A DNA stretch of 64,000 nucleotides. Origin: Prevotella sp. Its GTDB lineage: Bacteria > Bacteroidota > Bacteroidia > Bacteroidales > Bacteroidaceae. The first letter of the stretch is position 1, and the number at the start of each line of letters is the position of its first letter. The position numbers and the translations under genes are program-made. The notes under the pieces are model-generated. The model did not search any database. It was not told where the DNA came from and saw nothing but the letters and a program-made list of their open reading frames with translations. Positions 25,281 through 32,095 of this stretch are shown in pieces. The DNA lies in the NCBI GenBank assembly GCA_017483805.1, contig JAFUUL010000096.1:29578-93577 (forward strand). Reading direction: 5' to 3'.

Positions 25281-26975
25281 ATGATTATGAAACGACTACT
25301 CTCTACTTTAACGATGGCGGCACTGGTGCTTGGGGCGTGGGCACAGGGCTTCGACAACCTGCCCGATCCCATAGAGGACGTGAACAAGGTGGTGGACAAT
25401 ACGCCCGACTCGATAGCCAAGGCGCTGATGTCGCGGCCTAAGCCGGGCTCTACCCGCAAGGGCAACCAGCCGGTGCTGTTCCTGGTGGGCAATAGCACCA
25501 TGCGCAACGGCACCAAGGGCAACGGCAGCAACGGCCAGTGGGGCTGGGGCTACTTTGCCAATAAGTATTTCGACGAGTCGAAGATTGCCGTAGAGAATCA
25601 GGCTCTGGGCGGCATGTCGACACGTACGTTCTACACCGACCTTTGGCCGGCTGTCCGCGAGGCTTTGCTGCCTGGCGACTGGGTCATCGTCTCCATCGGT
25701 CACAACGACAATGGTGAGTTCTTCGACCAGCGACGGGCTCGTGCCGTGATTCCAGGCGTCGACCCTGATACCTGTTATGTGGGCTTCAACCAGCGTACCC
25801 AGAAACAGGACACCGTCTATAGTTATGGTACGTATCTGCGCAAATATATCAGTGAGATACGGGCCAAGGGTGCCAACCCCATCCTGATGTCACTCACGCC
25901 TCGCGATGCCTACGATGACAAGGGGAAGATTGTGCGCAAGCCCCAGACGGAGTGGGCGGCCTATGTTGCTGCCGTGGAGGGCGTGCCTTTCGTCGACCTG
26001 AACGAGCGCAGTGGACAGAAACTGGACTCCTACAGTCATTGGAAGGAGCAGTACCACTTCCTGGGCGACAAGATCCACACCTCGAAGTTTGGTGCCGAGA
26101 TGAATGCCCAGAGTGCAGCCGAAGGGCTCTGGGAGAGCACCAACCCTCAACTGAAGCCCTTGCAGGCGATGATGAAGGGCGTGCCTGCCGACTGCTGGAA
26201 CGTGAAGCGGGAAGAGGGCAAACCGGTTGTCTTCTTCACAGGCGACTCCACAGTGAAAAATGCCGATAAGGAGGACGACGGTATGTGGGGCTGGGCCTCG
26301 CAGGCATCCACGGTCTTCGATGAGTCGAAGATCACGCTGGTCAATGCCGCCCGCGCCGGCCGTTCCACTCGCAGTTTCGTTCGCGAGGGCCTTTGGGACA
26401 AGGTCTACAACTCGCTGCAGCCTGGCGACTTCGTCACTATCCAGTTTGGCCACAATGACATCTGTCCCATCACCGACCAGAAGGCTCGTGGCGTCATCCC
26501 TGGTACGAAGGACACGCTGCATGTCTATCATCTGGATAACGATACCTACGAGGTGGTCTACTCCTTCGGTTGGTATCTGAAGAAGATGATTGATGACGTG
26601 CGTGAAAAAGGGGCCACACCCATCCTTGTCTCGCTGACGCCTCGCAACGAGTGGCCTGGCGGCAAGGTGGAGCGTCGCGACAACTCTTACGGCAAGTGGT
26701 ATCGCGAAGTGGTCGAGGAGACGGGCGTGGAGTTCATCGATATGCATAACATCTCTGCCGACTTCCTCGACAAGAAGTTTGCTGTCAAGAAACTGCCGGA
26801 GGACAAGGAGAAGGCAAAGGCCAAGGTGGCAGAGATCAAGCAGAAGGCCGGTGACATCTATTTCAAGAAAGACCACACCCACGCCTCGAAGGCCGGTGCC
26901 CAGATGAATGCCCAGTCGTTTGCCAAGGGTTTGCGTCAGAACAACAGCGAACTGGCTAAATACTTGAAAAAGTAA
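25281..26975 (+). CDS. Tandem SGNH esterase, rhamnogalacturonan acetylesterase-like (CE12)
   Basis: Predicted secreted enzyme removing acetyl groups from pectin rhamnogalacturonan. The ATG at 25281 (or 25287) gives a signal peptide (KRLLSTLTMAALVLGAWAQG); the in-frame stretch upstream overlaps the promoter. Two SGNH domains follow. Domain 1: VLFLVGNSTMRNG (nucleophile Ser, but Asn instead of the usual Asp), VIVSIGHNDNGEFF, HTSKFGAEMNAQS. Domain 2: VVFFTGDSTVKNADKE, VTIQFGHNDICPIT, DHTHASKAGAQMNAQS. Both keep Ser, Gly, Asn and the Asp/His or His pair. 564 residues. The PL11 lyase gene at the window start acts on the same polymer. Confidence 0.85.
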   Translation: MIMKRLLSTLTMAALVLGAWAQGFDNLPDPIEDVNKVVDNTPDSIAKALMSRPKPGSTRKGNQPVLFLVGNSTMRNGTKGNGSNGQWGWGYFANKYFDESKIAVENQALGGMSTRTFYTDLWPAVREALLPGDWVIVSIGHNDNGEFFDQRRARAVIPGVDPDTCYVGFNQRTQKQDTVYSYGTYLRKYISEIRAKGANPILMSLTPRDAYDDKGKIVRKPQTEWAAYVAAVEGVPFVDLNERSGQKLDSYSHWKEQYHFLGDKIHTSKFGAEMNAQSAAEGLWESTNPQLKPLQAMMKGVPADCWNVKREEGKPVVFFTGDSTVKNADKEDDGMWGWASQASTVFDESKITLVNAARAGRSTRSFVREGLWDKVYNSLQPGDFVTIQFGHNDICPITDQKARGVIPGTKDTLHVYHLDNDTYEVVYSFGWYLKKMIDDVREKGATPILVSLTPRNEWPGGKVERRDNSYGKWYREVVEETGVEFIDMHNISADFLDKKFAVKKLPEDKEKAKAKVAEIKQKAGDIYFKKDHTHASKAGAQMNAQSFAKGLRQNNSELAKYLKK

Positions 26976-27002
26976 AAAGGTAAAAAAGTAAAAAGATAGA
27001 AA
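26967..27002 (+). repeat. AAAAAGTAAAAAGG-type low-complexity repeat
   Basis: The 28-base gap between the esterase stop and the dnaG start consists of AAAAAGTAAAAAGGT-like units. A similar run lies at 38127-38172 before the RecD-like gene. Confidence 0.6.
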
Positions 27003-27003
27003 G

Positions 27004-29004
27004 GTGATAGACAGGGCGACAGTAGATAAAATCATGGACGCGGCACGCATCGTCGATGTCGTGGGAGAGTTCGTCACGCTGAAGAAGAGCGGGGTGAACT
27101 ACAAGGGCCTGTGCCCCTTCCACGATGACCGTAATCCGTCGTTCATGGTGTCGCCGTCTAAGAATATCTGCCACTGCTTCGTCTGCGGCAAGGGTGGTAC
27201 GCCAGCCAGTTTCCTGATGGAGCACGAACAGATCACCTATCCTGAGGCCCTGCGCTGGCTGGCGCGGAAATACAACATTGAGATTGTAGAGAAGGAGATG
27301 ACCGACGAGGAGCGCGCCCAGCAGAGTGAACGCGAGTCGATGTTCATCGTCAACGAGTGGGCCAAGGACTGGTTCCACAAGATTCTGCTCGAAGATCCTG
27401 ACGGCATCGCCATCGGCAAGCAGTATTTTCGCAGTCGCGGCATCCGCGATGACATCATCGAGAAGTTCCAGTTGGGCTATGCGCCGCAGAAGCGTGACGC
27501 TCTGTCCTCTGCCGCACTCTCCAAAGGCTACAAGGCGGAGTTCCTGGTGAAGACGGGACTGTGCATTGAAAATGAACGTGGGCTGTACGATCGCTATTCC
27601 GGTCGCGCTATCTTCCCCTGGTTCAATGTCAGCGGCAAGGTGGTGGCCTTTGGCGGACGTGTGCTCGACAGCCGCACCAAGGGCGTGGCGCAGAAGTATG
27701 TCAACTCGCCCGACTCCGACATCTACCACAAGGAGCGTGAACTCTATGGCATCTATCAGGCCAAGAAGGCCATCGTCAAGGAAGACCGCGTGTTTATGGT
27801 CGAAGGCTATACCGACGTCATCGCCATGCACCAGGCCGGCATCGAGAATGTGGTGGCCAACAGCGGCACGGCCCTAAGCCTCTATCAGATCCGTATGCTG
27901 CACCGCTTCACCAACAATATCACCTTGCTCTACGACGGCGACGAGGCCGGCATCCATGCTGCCATGCGAGGCACCGATATGCTGCTCGAGGAGGGCATGA
28001 ACATCAAGGTGCTGCTCCTGCCCGATGGCGACGACCCCGACTCGTTTGCCCGCAAGCACTCCACAGAGGAACTGCGCAAGTACATTGAGGACCACCAGAC
28101 CGACTTCATCACCTTCAAGAGCCGGCTGACGGTGGAGAACGTCACCGACCCCGTGAAGCGCTCTGAGGCCATTGGCGGCATTGTGAAGAGCATTTCCGTC
28201 ATCCCCGACCAGATTCTGCGCTCCACCTATCTGGCTGACTTTGCCCATCGAGTCAACATGAAGGAGCAGACCCTCATTGCCGAGATGAACAAATACATCC
28301 GTCAGGGCATTGAGGACAAGGAGAAAGACAGGGAACGCGAGCAGCGAACTCAGCAGACTCTCCCCCAACCCCTCCCTGAAGGGAGGGGAGTGGATAGTAC
28401 CGTTGTCACTGAAGGTAATTACTCCCCTCCCTCACAGGGAGGGGTTGGGGGAGAGTCTGTTGGGGGAGGGTCTTCCTCAGTGGAACTGATGCTCGTCCGC
28501 GAAATAATCCGCAACGGCGAGAAGATCATCTTCGACAATGTGGAGACCGAGGACGGGCAGACCATCTCGCTCACGGTGGCCGAATACATCCAGTTCGACC
28601 TGTCGCAGGACGGACTGGCCTTCGCTGTCCCTCTGCACAACGAGATACTCGCTGAGGCAGTGGCCCATGTCCACGACGAGGGCTTCATGGCCACCACCTA
28701 CTTCTGTGCCCATCCCGACTTGCAGGTCAGCCAGTTGGCCACCCGTCTGGCCATCGACCGCCACCAACTGGGCGGCCGCTTCGTCGTCGAGGATACGGAG
28801 AGCACGCTCCGCCAGCGGGTGCTCCATCTGGTCATGGACTACCGCCTCGACATCGTGGAGGCCCGACTGAAAGAGATACAGCGTATGCTGCAGCAGGTGG
28901 GCGGCGACCATCTGCGCATGATGGAACTATTGAAAGAACATAAGGAGACCAAGGAACTTCGCGACGCCCTGGCCAAACGGCTGGGCAGCGACCTCCTTGT
29001 TTAA
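27004..29004 (+). CDS. dnaG: DNA primase with repeat-derived insertion
   Basis: Synthesises RNA primers at the replication fork. GTG start at 27004 gives the normal N-terminus. Zinc-binding CHC2 finger: Cys37, His40, Cys58, Cys61. TOPRIM core: VEGYTDVIAMHQAGIENVVANSGTAL and LLYDGDEAGIHAAMRG. Residues 452-485 (LPEGRG...SPPSQGGVGGESVGGGSSS) are encoded by two inverted copies of a GC-rich palindromic repeat and lie in the linker between the catalytic core and the C-terminal helicase-binding domain. Total length 666 residues. It is only 28 bases behind the esterase gene but has no clear box of its own. Confidence 0.95.
   Translation: MIDRATVDKIMDAARIVDVVGEFVTLKKSGVNYKGLCPFHDDRNPSFMVSPSKNICHCFVCGKGGTPASFLMEHEQITYPEALRWLARKYNIEIVEKEMTDEERAQQSERESMFIVNEWAKDWFHKILLEDPDGIAIGKQYFRSRGIRDDIIEKFQLGYAPQKRDALSSAALSKGYKAEFLVKTGLCIENERGLYDRYSGRAIFPWFNVSGKVVAFGGRVLDSRTKGVAQKYVNSPDSDIYHKERELYGIYQAKKAIVKEDRVFMVEGYTDVIAMHQAGIENVVANSGTALSLYQIRMLHRFTNNITLLYDGDEAGIHAAMRGTDMLLEEGMNIKVLLLPDGDDPDSFARKHSTEELRKYIEDHQTDFITFKSRLTVENVTDPVKRSEAIGGIVKSISVIPDQILRSTYLADFAHRVNMKEQTLIAEMNKYIRQGIEDKEKDREREQRTQQTLPQPLPEGRGVDSTVVTEGNYSPPSQGGVGGESVGGGSSSVELMLVREIIRNGEKIIFDNVETEDGQTISLTVAEYIQFDLSQDGLAFAVPLHNEILAEAVAHVHDEGFMATTYFCAHPDLQVSQLATRLAIDRHQLGGRFVVEDTESTLRQRVLHLVMDYRLDIVEARLKEIQRMLQQVGGDHLRMMELLKEHKETKELRDALAKRLGSDLLV
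28357..28456. repeat. Inverted pair of GC-rich palindromic repeats inside dnaG
   Basis: Copy A, 28357-28391, reads ACTCTCCCCCAACCCCTCCC and then its arm; copy B, 28421-28456, is its reverse complement apart from the loop. They enclose 29 bases. Downstream 28460-28470 adds another GGGGG/GGG pair, giving several closely spaced G runs. Confidence 0.75.
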
Positions 29005-29013
29005 AACGGAAAT

Positions 29014-29343
29014 ATGTATTACATTCAGAAAAAACTAGAGATTTCTGCCAGCCACCATCTGGTGCTGGACTATGAGAGTAAGTGTTCGCAACTGCACGGC
29101 CACAACTGGGTGATTACCATCTATTGCAAGGCCGCGACGCTGAACCAGAACGGTATGGTGGTCGACTTCACCGAGATCAAACATAAGATCAAGGACGCTC
29201 TTGACCATCAGGACCTGAACGACGTGCTGCCCTTCAACCCGACGGCCGAGAACATCGCCCGTTGGTGTGTGGAGCAGATTCCCACCTGCTATAAGGCGAC
29301 GGTGCAGGAGAGCGAAGGAAACATCGCTACTTTTGAAAAGTAG
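29014..29343 (+). CDS. queD: 6-carboxytetrahydropterin synthase
   Basis: Second step of queuosine/7-deazaguanine synthesis: converts 7,8-dihydroneopterin triphosphate to 6-carboxy-5,6,7,8-tetrahydropterin. Zinc ligands are in SASHHLVLDYESKCSQLHGHNW (His near 15, HGH near 29-31) with the catalytic Cys (SKCSQ); VVDFTEIKHKI and DHQDLNDV are family motifs. Length 109 residues is short but complete. It lies 9 bases after dnaG and 15 before queE. Confidence 0.95.
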   Translation: MYYIQKKLEISASHHLVLDYESKCSQLHGHNWVITIYCKAATLNQNGMVVDFTEIKHKIKDALDHQDLNDVLPFNPTAENIARWCVEQIPTCYKATVQESEGNIATFEK

Positions 29344-29358
29344 CAATTAAGAGTTAAG

Positions 29359-29964
29359 ATGTTTAGGGTAAACGACATATTCTATTCGCTGCAGGGCGAG
29401 GGGCGCAACACGGGGCGTGCGGCGGTGTTTATCCGTTTCGCAGGCTGCAACCTGCGCTGCCCGTTCTGCGACACTGATTTCGACGCCTATCGTGAGATGA
29501 CCGATGCCGACATTCTCTCCGCCATTGCCGCTTATCCCTCCCGCTTTGTCGTGCTCACCGGTGGCGAGCCGACGTTGCAGGTGGATGAGGCCTTTGTCGA
29601 CCTGCTGCACAGTCGCGGCTACGAGGTGGCTATGGAGAGCAACGGCACCCGTCCCGCTCCCCGCAACCTCGACTGGCTGACGGTGTCGCCGAAAAGAAGT
29701 GATGAGCGAAAATTGATAAGTGATAAGTGGCGTCAGCCTGATGAACTCAAGGTCGTTTTCGACGAGAATACTGTCCCAGAGGCACTCATCACTCAGCACT
29801 CATCACTCATCACTCATCGGTCATCACTTCTCTATCTCCAACCCTGCGACACTGGCGACCCTCAGCGCAATGCCCGCATCGTGGCGGCCTGCGTGGCGTA
29901 TATCAAGCAGCATCCCCAGTGGCGGCTCTCACTGCAAACCCATAAACTCATCGACATCCCATGA
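29359..29964 (+). CDS. queE: 7-carboxy-7-deazaguanine synthase with two repeat-derived loops
   Basis: Radical SAM enzyme forming 7-carboxy-7-deazaguanine from the product of QueD. The SAM cluster motif is CNLRCPFCDTDF near residue 31, preceded by the substrate loop FYSLQGEGRNTGRAAVFIRFAG. Other family motifs: VLTGGEPTLQVDE, SNGTRPAP, LQPCDTGDP. Two loops are encoded by low-complexity ACTCATC-type repeats, in opposite orientation: residues 112-124 (SDERKLISDKW) and 143-156 (ITQHSSLITHRSSLL). They flank the conserved PDELKVVFDE segment. Start ATG at 29359; the stop overlaps cls by four bases (ATGA). Confidence 0.93.
   Translation: MFRVNDIFYSLQGEGRNTGRAAVFIRFAGCNLRCPFCDTDFDAYREMTDADILSAIAAYPSRFVVLTGGEPTLQVDEAFVDLLHSRGYEVAMESNGTRPAPRNLDWLTVSPKRSDERKLISDKWRQPDELKVVFDENTVPEALITQHSSLITHRSSLLYLQPCDTGDPQRNARIVAACVAYIKQHPQWRLSLQTHKLIDIP
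29692..29731 (+). repeat. ACTCATC-type repeat in queE, inverted orientation
   Basis: Units AGTGATGAG, TTGATAAGTGATAAGTG. It is the reverse complement form of the repeat at 29785-29826. Confidence 0.6.
29785..29826 (+). repeat. ACTCATC-type repeat in queE
   Basis: About five units of CACTCATCA with one variant. Also seen in frame at 52607-52643 and between genes at 37239-37277. Confidence 0.7.
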
Positions 29965-31382
29965 ACTGGCAGACCATCGTCATCATCATCAACCAGGTGA
30001 TAGTCATTGCGGCTATCATCCATGTGGTGATGGACAATCGCCAGCCCGCCAAGACGCTGGCCTGGGCGATGGTCATCTATTTCTTCCCCGTGGTGGGCAT
30101 CGTGGCCTACCTCGTGCTGGGCGTCAACACCCGTCGCGAGCGGATGGTCAGCCAGCGCTCCATGGACCAACTCACCAAGCGCTCCATGCTGGAGTTCGTC
30201 GAACAGCGCGACCTGCTGCTCCCTGAGGCTCACAAGCCCGTCATCGACCTCTTCGTCAACCAGAGTTTCTCGCTCCCCTTTAATAATAATAAGGTGGACG
30301 TGCTCTGCGACGGCTATGCTTTCTTCCCCTCGCTGTTGCGCGACATTGCCTCGGCCCGCAGCCATATCCACATCGACATCTACATCTTCGAGGACGATGC
30401 CGTGGGCCGGCTGGTGTCCGATGCGCTCATTGCCAAGGCCCGCCAGGGTGTGGAAGTACGTGTGGTCTACGACGATGTGGGCTGCTGGGGTGTGAAGAAC
30501 CGCTTCTTCGAGCGGATGCGTGTCGAGGGTATCGAGGTGGTGCCCTTCCTGCCGGTGCGCTTCCCCACGTTTGCCCGCAAGGTCAACTATCGCAACCACC
30601 GCAAGATCATCGTCATCGACGGTCGGGTGGGCTATATCGGCGGCATGAACATCGCCCTGCGCTATGTGAAGGGCCGCGGTGGCCGAGGCTGGCGCGACAC
30701 GATGATGCGCATCGAGGGCCTGGGCGTCTACTCCCTGCAGCGCGCCTTCCTCATCGACTGGTACTTCGTCGACCGCACCCTCCTCAGCGACCGCAAGTAC
30801 TATCCACCATTGTCAATCTTCGATCTTCAATCTTCAATCCTCCAAACCGTCACCAGCGCCCCGCTGGCTGTCTATCCGGAGATCATGCAGGGCTATGTGC
30901 GCATCATCCTTTCGGCCAAGCGCTATGTCTACATAGAGACCCCCTATTTCCTGCCCACCGATGCCGTCTTCTTCGCCTTGAAGACGGCCGCCGCCTCGGG
31001 GGTCGATGTACGGGTGCTGGTGCCCCGCCGGACCGACGGCTGGTTTGTGGAGTGGGGCAGCCGATCCTATCTGCGTGAAGCCTATGCCGCCGGCATCACC
31101 ATCAGCCTCTACGAGGCCGCCTTCCTGCATTCCAAGTTGCTGGTCTGCGATGACAGCATCTGCACCTGCGGCTCCACCAACATCGACTTCCGTTCGTTTG
31201 AGAACAACTTCGAGGCCAATGTCTTCTGCTACGACGAAGCCCTGGCTGTGCAGATGAAGGAGGTCTTCTTGCGCGATGAGCAGTCGTCAGTGCCCCTCAG
31301 TTCGCTGCCCGAACGGATTCATCCCCGCTTCTTCCCCCGTCTGGGCGAGTCGCTCACCCGCCTGCTCTCACCGCTTCTGTAG
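29961..31382 (+). CDS. cls: Cardiolipin synthase (phospholipase D family)
   Basis: Condenses phosphatidylglycerol to cardiolipin at the inner membrane. Two N-terminal membrane helices (IVIIINQVIVIAAIIHVVM; LAWAMVIYFFPVVGIVAYLVLG), then two PLD domains with HKD motifs: NYRNHRKIIVIDGRVGYIGGMN and AFLHSKLLVCDDSICTCGSTNID. At 473 residues it is normal length. A short repeat (30814-30843, CAATCTTC units) adds about ten residues (SIFDLQSSILQ) between the domains. The start sits on the queE stop (ATGA). Confidence 0.94.
   Translation: MNWQTIVIIINQVIVIAAIIHVVMDNRQPAKTLAWAMVIYFFPVVGIVAYLVLGVNTRRERMVSQRSMDQLTKRSMLEFVEQRDLLLPEAHKPVIDLFVNQSFSLPFNNNKVDVLCDGYAFFPSLLRDIASARSHIHIDIYIFEDDAVGRLVSDALIAKARQGVEVRVVYDDVGCWGVKNRFFERMRVEGIEVVPFLPVRFPTFARKVNYRNHRKIIVIDGRVGYIGGMNIALRYVKGRGGRGWRDTMMRIEGLGVYSLQRAFLIDWYFVDRTLLSDRKYYPPLSIFDLQSSILQTVTSAPLAVYPEIMQGYVRIILSAKRYVYIETPYFLPTDAVFFALKTAAASGVDVRVLVPRRTDGWFVEWGSRSYLREAYAAGITISLYEAAFLHSKLLVCDDSICTCGSTNIDFRSFENNFEANVFCYDEALAVQMKEVFLRDEQSSVPLSSLPERIHPRFFPRLGESLTRLLSPLL
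30814..30843 (+). repeat. CAATCTTC-type repeat in cls
   Basis: Repeating CAATCTTCGATCTTCAATC units, in frame within the linker between the two PLD domains. Confidence 0.6.
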
Positions 31383-31478
31383 GGCCTTCCGCAGAAAGAA
31401 ATTCGCACTAATTGGCGCAAATTTCTTTCCGAATCCAAATTTTTTCTTAAAATTCTTTGCTGTTTCAGAATTAATGTT

Positions 31479-31486
31479 TATCTTTG
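31479..31486 (+). promoter_or_regulatory. -7 box for the structured leader upstream of the MBG-like gene
   Basis: TATCTTTG with a TTTG-containing stretch about 20 bases upstream. There is no comparable box closer to the gene at 32096, so the transcript probably carries a 600-nt leader, unless the box serves a separate small RNA. Confidence 0.6.
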
Positions 31487-31492
31487 CACCCG

Positions 31493-32095
31493 AAATGGCC
31501 CGCTCTTGCGTGGGTGGGTGACAAAAAACAATTTTGTGGAACGAGACCTCAGGCCAGTTGTACGGCCAGTCTCGAAAGGACGTTTTCAACACGTTACCTG
31601 TCTGTGTCTTCAAACTTAGCAAACTTGAATCTACATACAGCGGTAATGCAACAGAGACGTCTACGTATGGGTTGATGATTATATCACACCCTGCGCCTGA
31701 TTTATTCCCCTTATATATATAATAAGGTGTACCCTCCGAGAGGTGGCGTACCATCTTAGCGTATATGTAGACAGAGGGCGAATTGCGTCAGGTGGTAGTG
31801 TGTATATGTATATATCACCTGACGTGGGCAGGCTTTACGTTGCTTATCCTTATGTAGGGGCAATGCTAAGGCCTGAAGACTGGGATAGGCGCGGAGAGAT
31901 ACATACTCCCACGTCTTTTTTTGTTTCCATAGGTTTTGGGCAAATGGCCAATAGCCAGCAGCCAGCGGATAATCGGCAGGGGGAGTGCCGGTCGGCACAT
32001 GCTATGTGTCCTCTCAAAACAATTTAAAACGAAAAAAGACGAAGATATCATTTTTATTATTATTCTTTTATTAACAAATTAAAACATTACTGATT
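31493..32095 (+). ncRNA. Long structured 5' leader or independent noncoding RNA
   Basis: No convincing protein gene is seen between cls and 32096; the open frames here read across the promoter or have no ribosome site. The stretch is rich in inverted repeats: ACAAAA/TTTTGT (31521-31537); CGAGAC/GTCTCG (31542-31547, 31569-31574) enclosing GGCC/GGCC; CCTTAT/ATAAGG (31709-31727); CGTCAGGTG/CACCTGACG (31786-31794, 31816-31824); GACGTGGG/CCCACGTC (31821-31828, 31908-31915) followed by seven T. The last two share bases 31821-31824 and cannot both form, as in attenuators. The final 120 bases are AT-rich and lead to the ATG at 32096. Function is an inference. Confidence 0.5.

Noticed and set aside
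28357-28456. CRISPR array or tandem repeat array in dnaG
   Set aside because: Only two copies, in inverse orientation, inside an open reading frame and without regular spacers.
31368-31754. Minus-strand frame in the 31.4-31.8 kb region, and small plus-strand frames at 31534 and 31743
   Set aside because: They cross the plus-strand promoter or lack ribosome sites, and are not recognisable; structured RNA explains the region better.
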